NCBI GenBank assembly: GCA_965153455.1
Contig: OZ234503.1
Location: forward strand, 10,173,118-10,237,117
Length of the DNA: 64,000 nucleotides
Source: Sphagnum compactum
Taxonomy: Eukaryota > Bryophyta > Sphagnopsida > Sphagnales
Direction: 5' to 3'
Under the pieces are notes generated by a model that was not told where the DNA came from, ran no database searches, and saw nothing but the letters and a program-made list of their open reading frames with translations. Within the stretch, counting starts at the first letter, position 1, and every line of letters starts with the position of its first letter. Both the position numbers and the translations under genes were made by a program. Below are positions 39,398 through 50,754 of this stretch, one piece after another.

Positions 39398-40173
39398 GGA
39401 GCAACAACACACTAGGGGGGCCAAGATTGTTAATTATCACATTGTATTTTTTCACAGGTCCCATGTTTGAACTGCAATCATGTCATTATTATGATGGATT
39501 TTCACAATGTTTTTGCATATTATGGTAGGTCAAAATCCAAAGAAGTCAAATGCCAAAAAAAACTTCATTTTTTATTTCATGTGATGTGATGTTATAATAT
39601 ATTTGTGCTAAAATATATATATGTCACAACATATTAAAAAATGCAAATATACCCAAGAAAGGATTGAAATGATTTTTAGTCTTTATGAAATTTGTAATAC
39701 CTACTAAACATTATGATTCCATATGATTGGAATAAGTTTGTGAACCATGTGAAGAGTTTGATAACTATTATATCACCAATTGATTTTTTTTAAGGTGATG
39801 ACCATAAGTATGTAGTAAATAATATTTTGACAAACAATCATTTTTAAATGGAAAATGAGAAAATATGTGAGGTGGGCATTTTTTAAATTTTCATTTCAAA
39901 CATTTTTTGGTTCACAAATTAAAACTCAAACCTAATGTAATCCCAAAAAAACATGCTTACCATTAATATACCCATTATTCCTTATAATTTAATTTTTTAA
40001 ATTTTTTTTCAAATAATATTAAATAACATTAATTTTATGAAACTCAAAATATCAAGCCCAAACATTAACAATGAAACCCAAAATTAAATTCATCACATTT
40101 TGCAAATGTATATTTTATGCACAATATGTTATGAAACTACCCAAATTGGCCTCCTTGTAATGTGTTTTCACCC
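39398..40173 (+). mobile_element. TIR DNA transposon, family GGTGAAAGCACACTA, member C
   Basis: Left end GGAGCAACAACACACTAGG is a degraded version of the family end; the right end AATGTGTTTTCACCC is better preserved. TTA flanks both ends. The interior is the reverse complement of member B without its 0.9-kb insertion, with shared words such as AAATGATTTTTAG and GTGAGGTGGGCAT. Confidence 0.6.
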
Positions 40174-40505
40174 TTACATGAAAATAATGTTTTGAATTTC
40201 TTTGTGGCAAATGCCCATTGCGCTACAAATTATTTTCCAATTTAGAGATTTGAACAGCAAGTAAGTGTTATTTTGTAAACAATTTGAAGTATGAACCTTC
40301 CTTACTATTGTAACTTAACTTTAAGCAAGTCATGGAATTCATTAAAAGAATTTTTTTGAATTTGGGATTCAAAAGTGGCATATGTAGTAAATTACAATGT
40401 TTAATTAAAAAATTCCTTATGAACATTGAATATTCCAAAATGTGTGGTCTAAGGATCTTTACTGACACACTTAAATTGTCAAGTGGTATCAATGATAAGC
40501 TCCCT

Positions 40506-40563
40506 AAGTTCTAAATATTTTTGTTGCTATTAGGAGGAATAGCAACAAAAATATTAAAAACTT
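40506..40563. repeat. perfect 18-bp hairpin, 6-base loop
   Basis: AATATTTTTGTTGCTATT (40514-40531) is followed after AGGAGG by its exact complement (40538-40555). AAGTT / AACTT outside a 3-base bulge extend the stem to 40506-40563. The symmetry is too long for chance; it could be the core of a fold-back element or a small-RNA precursor relic. Confidence 0.85.
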
Positions 40564-40913
40564 AAAGTGATTAGGAGAAAAGGGGCCAAGACTTTGAAAT
40601 TATAATAATATACTTTATATGTCTCCATGGGCACTATGCCAAAGTGAAAAATTTCCTAAAACTTTTAAATTATTTTTTGAAATCAAAAGATTTTTTGTTT
40701 GGTGATTTTGAAGGGTCACAGTTATTAAAACAATTCACCAATTGGGATATTGCTAGAATAATTGGGTGCATTCAAAGCTAACTTACCACATTAAAAACCA
40801 TCGCCTAGTCTTGTCCTATGTCATGTGTTTTAAGGTGAAATGAACATTTTCAGATGTTAAACAATGAAATGTGGATATATATATATATAAACCTTTAACT
40901 AATATATGTGAGA

Positions 40914-40932
40914 GGGGGGGGGGGGGGGGGGG
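40914..40932. repeat. G19 homopolymer
   Basis: Nineteen consecutive G, shortly after an (AT)n run at 40875-40889. Length may be affected by sequencing error. Confidence 0.85.
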
Positions 40933-41702
40933 TAGAAAAATATTATTATTATTTTCTAAAATGTCCTATTAAAGCATTAAACCTATAAGAAATGTAAGAC
41001 CCCATGACACTTCAAAATGATAATCTTTCATCTTGAGACCCAAAGTTCTATTAAAATATCAAATAATGTATTTTGTTGTATCCATGATGTCTTTTATTTT
41101 TCCTTCCAAACCTTTGGAATGCAACCTAATATTTAACAAAATTAATAGAATGGCCATCCTTTTTAATTCATCCTTTTTAATGAAAAATTTAAAATGTTGC
41201 AACCCTACTATGCTTTTGACTCATGACCCAAAGTTACAACATAGGGAAAGGTGTGGGCTAAAAACTACACCATGATTTTCATTTTTTTCACAACTTCAAA
41301 AATTAAACAAGTATTTACCATTGATACCAAATTTTGACAAGTATAGGGGCACAACATTGAGATTCTAAAATCATTTCCACAAAATTTCTTATAATAGTAA
41401 TAATTTATGTCATCTTAATAATATATTTTATTCTACATGTGGTTAAAATATGAAGCTATCTCACTACTAGAATTCCTGGTTTTTCAAATTGGGAATTATG
41501 GTAAAAAAACCAGATTGGGGGTGGGGAGGGGGCAAAAAGACCCTTATCATTTTGGACAAGTCGATTTAAACATGTCTAGTGTGATTAGGGTGGTCTTTTT
41601 TGACTGGTAAAAAAAAGGACCATTTGACTAGTCATTTTGACTAATGAATATCGAACCATTTGACTGGTCAAATGATTTAAATATTATTATAAAAAATACT
41701 TT

Positions 41703-42118
41703 GTAGGTAGGTAGGTAGGTCGTAAAAATGTAGGTAAGTAGGTGGTAGACTACCCTAGCTTAACCTACCTACTTTAACTTAACTTAGTATAACCTATTAA
41801 ACTTACATAGCCTAGCCTACTTATTTCAACCCCTTAAGCATATACATAGATTACAAGTATTAGGAATTGAACTTTTACCTCCCCAATGATAAACCAAATC
41901 CTTAACCAATGGACCACACCATCAAAAGGTGTTTAACTTTTGTTAAATTTTTATTTCACATGTTTATTTCGACACATCATTACAAGACTATGAAGTATGT
42001 AGGTAGTATGTTGTAGAAGGTAAGTGGGTGGGTAGGTTGTAATAGGTTGTAGTGGGTGGGTGGATGCATAGGTAAGTAAGTAAGTAGGGAGGTAGGTGGG
42101 TGGGTAGCTAGGTAGTAG
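41703..42118. repeat. GTAG (ACCT complement) arrays in CACTA copy 2
   Basis: GTAGGTAGGTAGG runs at about 41703-41750 and 41998-42118 on either side of the tRNA-like block, the mirror image of copy 1. Confidence 0.8.
41861..41922 (-). repeat. tRNA-like block inside CACTA copy 2
   Basis: On the minus strand GTGTGGTCCATTGGTTAAGG, then AGTTCAATTCC, one base off the B-box consensus. Same order and spacing as in copies 1 and 3. Confidence 0.65.
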
Positions 42119-42120
42119 TG

Positions 42121-44803
42121 TTTGAATAAAATTTATTATTTTTGTTGATTTTTTATTCAAAATTACATAGTTGAACATAATTTTTGAGCCATGTTTTAAG
42201 ACATTTACAGTATTTTATAATAATCAAATTATGATTATTGTTTACCATACTTTCTTAATGTGCATTCATATTTAATGAAACAACAAAATTGATATAATTC
42301 AATGTATGTTATAAAAGTCATACTAATCCATGAAAGTTGGGTAGATGGAAGCTACAATGGCTCAAAAGTACCAAGAATACTAGTTCCAAAAGTCCATATA
42401 AATGGAAAAAATAACATTAAAATGGAAAAAACCATTAAAAACCAATGGCGAGTGGGCCTTATGTGGTGATTAATCAATTAATAAAATCCATATGAAAGGC
42501 TACCCATCTAGAAAACTCTTTATCATACATTTTAAGGGGGAAAAAATATCAATTTAACAAAAAATGACCAAGATTGGGACTTTTGAAAATAAGGTTCAAA
42601 TCTAATCATTTAAAAGTCCATAACTAGTTTTTTTCTTGTTAAAGCTTTTATTGTAATTTTTTTCAATCCATATTTTTTTTCCCATCATGTATCATATATT
42701 GAGTCCTTAAAAAAAATATTGAAATGAAATCATAACAAAAAATGCATTTGAATGTTAATGCAGAACCCATATTATAGTCCATATATGTCCACTGTAAAAG
42801 TCCATTACTATATGATTGGTGTATGTTTATTGAATTTCACCCTTTAATAAATATTCTTATTCAAGTTGGCAATATTAATCCATAAATATTTTTGTCAAAT
42901 TGATGATTTTACAATGTGTTTGTAGCATTTGAATATAATACACATTGCAAAAAGTCCATAAGGATGCAAAAAGTGAATCACCATAGCTTGCATCTACCTA
43001 GTTGAAGTTTAAAGTGATTTTGTACTGAAAGATTCTTTTTATGTACCCAAAGGCACCCTTTTTATAAAAAATAATTGTTACAATTTGTCACAAGCCTAAT
43101 TTAAAATGCATGACCAATTCTTACAATTGAAAAGGAAATGTCCAAGTCTGAGGATGACGACACACCAAAGCTTTTATTTTAATCAAGTCGAACATGAATT
43201 TAAAATAGAAAGCCAACCCAATCAAACCAAACACATTTGCACACAAGTTGAGGAGTGTACATGTGGGATTTATTAAATGGAAGCACTCCTAAAATTCATA
43301 ATGTGAACTCCCAAATTTGTTGAAAATCACAACTATTCAAAAATCCATTTGGGGCATCTCCAAATGGCACATTGATTTTCAAATTGTTCAAAAAATTCAA
43401 TGTGAGCTATAATGTGATGGCTTGCATCATGAAAATAAACTTAATGGCCAAAAGTTATGGTCATTTGAAGAATCATGATGGAAGTTGAAAATTCAACTTG
43501 GAATACTCAATAGAAACATCATTAGGGGATCAAATGATGGTTGATTGAAGAGTTTAATATAATGTTGGAAAGGTTTTTTAAAAAGATACAAGATCACTAG
43601 TCACATATGTGTTTCAATTGTACATATTTGAAAAATGTTATGACTTCCCAAAGTTTCAATAGTCCAAAATTTCAAATTTCAAGACTCCCACTTTCATGAG
43701 GTTTTGGGGAAATGCCATTAGGACACCACTTTAATTGTAAGTTGTAGAATATACTATGGAGACAATATTTCTCCTCAAGTCATGGTGGAGTGAATGTGAA
43801 TCTATGGTTTTCTTGTGTCCCAAATTTGGGTCCAACTACATTAGACCCCTTCTTGTTTTCGTTTATGTAATTGAAGTTATCTAACTTAATGAACATGAAG
43901 TTCACCTTGTTTTAGTTTCCCATAGATCATTCATAATCCTCTTGTCTTGACTCAACAAGTTAAAGAGCATTGGCCCAAGGCTTTAAAAAAGTTTCCACAA
44001 TAGACAATATGATATGTAAAATTATTTTTAATACTATTTGGCAAGCCCTTGAAGGAATATCACAATTTGCCTTCCAAGTTCCATTATGAATGGTTAGGCA
44101 TGTCTTTTGGCACTTTGTGTCTTAACTTTTTAAAAAACCATTATTAAATCAAGAAATATTTCTTCTTTTTTGGAGTGCAAACACACCATCTAATATTTGT
44201 CATTCATTGATACCAACATCATTTAATTTGGACATGCTTTGATGACCTTTCAAAATTCATTATAAAAAACTAAGACTTTTGGAAAATCCCCACTCCCAAG
44301 ATCTTGTTTGAGAATCTCACCCATTGATTCTTATATATACCCCTTGGATAGGGTTTGGTAGTGTTTATTAGTTCCTTTGTTTTGCCTTGGCCTTGGTCTC
44401 AATTTTAAAATTAGAGAATTATGACCTTGAAATTCCATAAGTAAAATTTTTTGAATCAACAAATTGATAAGGATGTTATCTCAACATTTGATACATTATA
44501 TGCACTTGTAATTGTTTATTAATTTATGCTTTAAAAGTTTAACTAAGAACAAGTTAATCAATTTCCAAAACCTTAACTAAATAGGTTGTCTTCATGAATA
44601 ATGAAGCAAACTTGTTTCATAGAAATTTTTAAAGGCATGATTGGCATCCCCCAACCACACCTTCAATGCAAATTATTCAAATTGAAAACCCTAATTCTTT
44701 TACCCTTCTAGTGCACAAGTTCTTTAAATGTTTCATTACATTCAAATGATTTTTAATATACTTAAGTTGCTTAAAAAAAGACCGTGAAAACTTCAAGTTA
44801 ATT
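42121..44803. other. AT-rich intergenic, no gene
   Basis: No open frame of note. The part at 43280-43850 has words seen in retrotransposon interiors (for example AAAAGTTATGGTCATTTGAAG) but no motif to prove it. Confidence 0.35.
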
Positions 44804-46315
44804 CACTAGAAGAAATTTGAAAATTAATGACTTGCAACTCATTTTTAGTTGTAATGTCACTTGTGACTATAAATACCCCTAGTTGCCTTGAACAAGTGGC
44901 ATAAGACAATTAATCACAAAAGACATGACATGGCCATGAAGTTGAAAGTGTTGCTACAAACCTTACAACTAAGCTATAATTTTTCATTCATTGCCATGGA
45001 TGATGGTTAATATGACGTGTAACTCCAATTTGCAACTACATTTTGGATAGTCACATGCTACCAAATGTCCTATTGATGGGTGGTTCGGATTTAACTATGT
45101 AACAATTTAAAGAACCAATGGCCATAAAACACAAGCAATTTACCATTTTTTCAAGATTGACTATTATAATTACATTAGTTAAATATTATAATAAATTGAT
45201 TATAATTTATCCTAGGCTAGGCAAGGTTATAATAGGCAATCTATTAGGTTAAGTAAGGTTATAATAGGCTACTTAACATAGGTTAAGTAGGTAGGTAGGA
45301 TTTTATTTTTTGTGTTGGTGACAAGCCTTTTTATTGGCTCATCCCAAATGGTACATGCATTTAAAATGTTTTATAGCACATACCATGAATCTAGTCCATT
45401 CTTTCACCTAATTATATATTTTACAAATTTGAAGTTGTAAATAAAAGATACGGGATAAATTCTGATGAAAAGGAAACACTACAACACTTTAATATTTTTT
45501 GTCCCATACAAAAAAATTATCATTTCCACATAAGAAAATATTTATTATTTTTCCTAGCTACTTACTACCTTCTACCTATCCTACTTACTACATATTACCT
45601 AGGCTACGTACTTATTATTTGTTACTTAGTTAACTACTTAATAAATTAGTTATGTAACCTACATTTAATAAATTAATCATCTATCTTAGCTAATTAATTA
45701 ATTAAATAAATAAATAACATTATCACATGTCCACACAATAAAATATCTAGAATTTAAGCTACCTACTACCTATCCTACTTACTACCCACCATTTAGCCTA
45801 ATTAGGTCTAACTTTCATAGCCTATCCTATTAGCTAGGCCTAATAAACTAGCCTACTATTACCTATAAATAACTTAGGCCAACTAACTAAATATGTAAAT
45901 TAAGCTAAGCTATTAATGTACATAAGCCTATTTAGTTTAACTTAACCAATTATGCTTACCTAGCCTAATTTACCTACTACGTTATAATAGCCTTTTTTGG
46001 CAACATATTAGCCAATAAATTAATTTGTAAAATTTGAATTTGAATTACAAACTTTTTATCTAATCATTTATGTATAGTTGCAAATATAATTGCAAAAGCA
46101 ATTTAGCTATCAACCATCAATGAATGCCACCCATAGCAAATGACATATGTTGATTTTTCATCAATATCTTCATCTAAACTTGTGGTAATCACATTTATGA
46201 CTAAAATTTAAATTTATGAAAGTTTAGTCATGTATGTAATTATGAACACTTGCAACTAAGGTGCCACATAGGTTGGTAGAAGTGACAAATTGAGTTGCTT
46301 TGGAGACTAATCACA
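44804..46315 (+). mobile_element. CACTA-like element fragment, TTGCAAC type
   Basis: Begins CACTAGAAGAAATTTG, with ATT outside, and shows TTGCAACT and TTAGTTGTAATG motifs within 60 bases. Similar motifs (AGTTGCAAATATAATTGC, ACTTGCAACTAAG) recur at 46075-46300 as a right subterminal region would. No TAGTG end was found, so the right edge is approximate. An alternative is that its true right end is 48909, enclosing the next element. Confidence 0.35.
45555..45990. repeat. degenerate CTAC/CTTACTAC repeat
   Basis: Loose repeats such as CTACTTACTACC, TAGCCTA and CCTATCCTA over more than 400 bases, with TAGGTAAG-type words on the complementary sense at 45270-45300. Confidence 0.55.
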
Positions 46316-47472
46316 CATTAGTCACAAACATATGGTCAAACGGGACATTTAATGTTTTTTTAATGATTATAATTTAGAAGTTTGAAGATGTATGGTCAAT
46401 GTCATTTCAGTTGAATTTATATTTTTTATTGTGGTAAAAACCTTGTTACAATGAGATGTAAAGCATTGTGCATCAAAACAAAACACAAGAAAAAATTGTG
46501 GCTAAAAATATTTCATCCTACTTATACATGTAAAAGTGAAATTCACTTAAAATTTTAAAAACCATGTTCAAAAAATCATAAATGAATAAAATATTAAGGT
46601 TATGGATCCAAATGTGTTCACATCCATGAAATGTTAATTTGTATGTCAATGAACCATTGTCTTTGATTTTGAACAACTTAATTCAATTGGGTTGAACAAA
46701 AAATATTAAAAGGGTAGAGTCATGGCTAAAAAATAGACCAAAAAAATAGGGATTTCCATTTTTATCTTATATTACGCATATGAAAACAACAAACTAACAT
46801 CAAAGGTTGAAATATGATAGAAAATCTTGAACATGCCCTTTATTGAACTTATAGGAATTTTGTAAACCAAAATACTAGGAGGAAATGAATTTACAAATTA
46901 AATAACAGGGAATAGGCCAAATATGGACAATAAATTTTGTGTTCAAGGGGCCTTTAGTTCAAAATTATTCAATGAAAGATGGGCTCATTTATGGTTGGAG
47001 TTCAAAAGAAGAAAATGGATATTATGATGTTTAAAAATTAATTTTTACAAATAACATTGACATGAGACAATTTAAGTGAAGAATTTTGAATAATTCAAAT
47101 TAAGATAATTCATGTGGTGGTGATGATTTTTCACATATGTACATTGGTGTGCATATAAACTTTAATTCAAACCTAAAAATGCAAAAAATGTTTGAATAAG
47201 CTTATGTGGACCATTTGATATGTCTTATGACATGATTATTTTTTACATACATGATCCACATTTTGAGTTACAAATGTTAAAGCTAGTGAATACAAACAAT
47301 CAACCAAATGGTCAAAAAAAAATCTTTTTGCTTACAGCCCCAAAGATTGAACTATGTTGTTTTTGAAAATTTTCATATGATTTAAAATATAGTTAAATGC
47401 ATCCAATGAACATGGCCAAACATATATGTAAGCATTATTTATCCACTAAATAAAATTGAGGACAATTACATT
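46316..47472. other. AT-rich intergenic, no gene
   Basis: No supported feature. Confidence 0.4.
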
Positions 47473-48360
47473 CACTAATAGAAATCTTATCATTTGCAAC
47501 CATTCCCTATGCAACTATGTACGATTATGAATGATTGCCTATGCAAATATTTTTCAAATTTGGATGGATTTTGGTCTTCTTTTCAATTATTGTAACTATG
47601 ACATATTTCATCATTCCAATAGGTTGATTTTTCATGATGTCTTTGTATTTTACAACATCATATATACATTTAATTGCACATGCAACAAAAATAGTCACAT
47701 TATAGTTGTATAAGGTACGTATGCTACCTAGTAACTACACGTATAGACTATTTAATAATACATACGTACCTATATGTATATGCCTATCTACTTAATTACT
47801 AGGTGCCTACCTACCTACCTACCATCTACCTACCACCTACATACCTACCTACCTATGTACTATTTACTAAGGACCTACATACATATATACCTACATACCC
47901 ACTAGCTACCTAATAGGTTATTTATTATAAATAATTATTTAGAGATTATTTAAACATGTATTTAAAATAAATAATCATGTATAGGCTATTTAAATGTGTG
48001 TTTAAAATAAATATTATCTAAATAAGAACATAGTAAGAACTTATGTTACTTAGTAGGTAGGTTGTGTAATAGTATGTGCTAAGGAATAGTTGCAACTAGG
48101 CTAGAACTAGGTGACTAGGTTGCAATTAAAATTTTATCCCATATTGTTTGTCTTCCCTTTCAAGTTTACAAACTATAAAAGTAGGTTGGTTTGGTGGAGT
48201 AAACACATTCAACTTTTTCAATTGCCATATGGGAAGAGCTAATCACATAGGCTCCACCCAAAAGGTTAAACTTAAAATAAAATAGGATCTTGTTGTAAAA
48301 GTTTTAGACCTAGACCTAGACCTACCTACCTACCTAGGCTAGACCTATGGCTAGGTGGCC

Positions 48361-48514
48361 TAGGCTTAGCCTAGGTGCCACATGGCCTATTGGAAATGGC
48401 CTAACCTGAAATTAGGCTAGGTACCTAAGGCACCTAACTAGACTAAAGGTGGTTTAACCTAGGCCCCTAACCTAGGCCTAGCCTAGGTGCCACGTGGCCT
48501 ATCATAAGTGGTCC
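48361..48514 (+). repeat. direct duplication around CCTAGGTGCCACRTGGCC
   Basis: TAGCCTAGGTGCCACATGGCC (from about 48367) recurs about 114 bases later with CACGTG in place of CACATG. Internal duplication within the CACTA element. Confidence 0.7.
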
Positions 48515-48644
48515 AACCCTAAATGACTATAAGGCAATCTTAAATTGCCACGTGGCACAATCTAGTTGTTTTAATTGGATGGTTGAAAAATAAATAAATA
48601 TTTATTTGGCAAAATATTTTGAAAAATCTAAATGATGCCACGTG
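48491..48644. promoter_or_regulatory. three G-box (CACGTG) palindromes
   Basis: CACGTG at 48491-48496, 48549-48554 (inside TGCCACGTGGCA) and 48639-48644 (TGCCACGTGTCAC). The CACGTGGC core is the classical plant G-box/ABRE bound by bZIP and bHLH factors. That they are functional here is only inference. Confidence 0.5.
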
Positions 48645-48909
48645 TCACATTTAAAAGCTACCACATGTGAACATAGTGATGTGCACTATAGTCGCAAGTG
48701 TAGTTGCAAGTGTAGTAGTAAGAACTCATCCTTTGATATGTATAAAATTTCCATACTTGTATTCTACGAAAAATTTATTTCATTTGTTGTTTGCGACAAG
48801 TGGTCGTTTGCAACTTATCATTTGTTACTATGTTGATTTTTAAGTGTGTTGCGTGCGACGAAAATTTAGTTGCCAACGACAATTACAAACGACTTTTTTT
48901 CTACTAGTG

Positions 48910-50754
48910 ATTATACATTCCTTTTGTAAATAAATGTAATTTGGACACCTAATATAGTTAATTTAATGTCCAAATTATTTTTAATATTTTAACATGACAT
49001 AATTGTTTGTATTGGCATATAACAATCCACAATGATTATAATGATGCAAATAGAAGAAAAATCTAAAGTTGTCCTTTGGAGTCCTTTACGTCTATAAACA
49101 CTCCTTTTTGGTACCCCAATTGTGAATGGACCTATATATTTATAGTAGATAACAATGTACAATATATTTTTGAAAGCACCATAAAAATTTATTTTACTTG
49201 GTTGGGTCCAATATGCTAAAATGAGCCATAAAATGTATGATATAACCACAAATTAATTATACATGTTTTTAAATGTTAAGTCAAATTAATAATGAAATGT
49301 CAATGAAATATTTTAAAATATATATGTACATAATAATATAGTGCAACATCTTTTTACGTCATAATATTTTTATGTGGACTTGTAAATCATGATCATAAAA
49401 ATGATCTCCTTGAATAGCCAATTCAATTTTGTCATGTCATCATGATTGGTTAACCCATTGTTTTTAAACAAAGTAGGAAGGAGTTGGTAGTGGCTCATTT
49501 TAACAATGATTCACCCACTTTATATTTATTAGAACATATTTAACACTTACATTACAAAGTCCACATTGCAAAAAAGAGACTTTAAATGTGAGTCCACATT
49601 GGAGCAATACAACAAAATGTGAGATTACTAAACATGTCCACAACCAAGTTTTAACACCTACCAAGTTTGTTACTTGGGGTGTCAAATTGGTAGTGTTTAT
49701 ATGTGATATGTGTTGCAAGGTCTTCACATTGGGCATATACAACACTAGTGCAAAAGAAAGGGAAATGGGTTAGGAATAAAACTAGGCACATCGTGAACAA
49801 AAGGAAATGAATTACACCTTGAAACAAAATGGAAAATTTGTGAAAGTCAAAATGAAACATACCTAAGACCTCAAGCAACTTGCACTTCTAGTTTTGGGAG
49901 TTTGTACTTTTGTAATGTCTTTGAATGTAAACTAAAAATTGAAAGTAAAAACCAGTGTTGGGTGGTTCTCATTTTTTCGTGAAACCATTGATTCTGGTTT
50001 TTGGGGCAAATTTTGATAATTACCCCAGTTCTTTTTTAATAAATTTTCCATTTTGGGAACCACCCTGGTTTTCAAAATTTTAAAAATCCGATTAGGTGAT
50101 TTTTAGGGTCGGCAAGTCTCACATCATTTCAAACCGCTAGTTTTCAAAGGCGATTTTCACAAGTTGATTTTCATAAATCAAGGTTTTTTTTTAATGTTCT
50201 TTTTAATACATTTATTGGGGTTTTTTTGTATTTATCTTCTTATATAATCATAATAAATGATGAATAAATAAATAAATGAAAAATATTTTTTTAATATAAA
50301 TAGTTCGTATCTATAATTTCCTCCTTTTCAAACTCCCCTTCAAATTGCTCCACTCCTCCTCTACAATTCCATCTTTCTCTATGAACTCCACCAAGGTTGA
50401 TGGCATATTACATCCTACCCTAAAATCATTGGGCCAATTTTGACTAACAAAAATTAATTTATTTAAATTTTCAATTTATAACCGACATTTTTTAAGGCTT
50501 GTCAAAATTCCAGCAAGAAAAAATGTGTTCAATCTGAATTTGGGAACCTACAATTCCTAAGATTTATTTTGCAGAAATGCCAACTACAAGGAATCTAAAC
50601 TCATGTTTTTCCCACCATTGGATTGGGTTTTTTATATCTTTCACATCCACATGAAACCTCTTAAAGTCCAACAACTCCCTTGTTACAATTTTGTTTATGG
50701 TTTCAACGTTGTTATACTAGTCATCTAGAAAATATCTAGTCCACAATCCTAATC
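48910..50754. other. intergenic, includes 3' flank of the hAT relic
   Basis: At 49743 CACTAGTGCAAAAG looks like a lone CACTA end. 49950-50160 has GGTTCTCA, GGGAACCACC and GGTTTTCAAA words that may be the terminal region of the hAT element. No gene. Confidence 0.35.

Larger units (their letters stand above)
40174..41461. other. AT-rich spacer with hairpin and simple repeats
   Basis: No gene. Holds the hairpin at 40506-40563, (AT)n at 40875-40889 and the G19 run listed separately. Confidence 0.4.
41462..42120 (-). mobile_element. non-autonomous CACTA element, GTCAAA type, copy 2
   Basis: Lies reversed relative to copy 1. Its outer end at 41462 reads CACTACTAGAATTCCTGG, then matches the right end of copy 1 and 3 in reverse (GACAAGTCGATTT, GACTAGTC). 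The other end falls in the GTAG array and ends TAGTAGTG at 42120. Flanks are TCT and TTT, one mismatch, so this end may be false or the copy internally deleted. Carries the GTAG arrays and the tRNA-like block. Confidence 0.6.
47473..48909 (+). mobile_element. non-autonomous CACTA element, TTGCAAC type (TSD ATT)
   Basis: Left end CACTAATAGAAATCTTATC, right end TTTTTTTCTACTAGTG, both with ATT directly outside (47470-47472 and 48910-48912). Subterminal TTGCAAC, GTTGCAA and GTCGTTTGC motifs repeat within 250 bases of the right end. Interior has CTAC runs (about 47808-47865 and 48320-48345) and three G-boxes. No transposase; the frame at 48642-48836 only crosses the subterminal repeats. Confidence 0.72.

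Noticed and set aside
44804-48909. A single 4.1-kb CACTA element with ATT on both sides
   Set aside because: Also compatible with the flanks, but 47473-48909 has a better left-end match and the same ATT, so the shorter element is preferred.
49952-49967. CAGTGTTGGGTGGTTC as terminal inverted repeat of the hAT relic
   Set aside because: No inverted partner or 8-bp target duplication was found beyond 53157.
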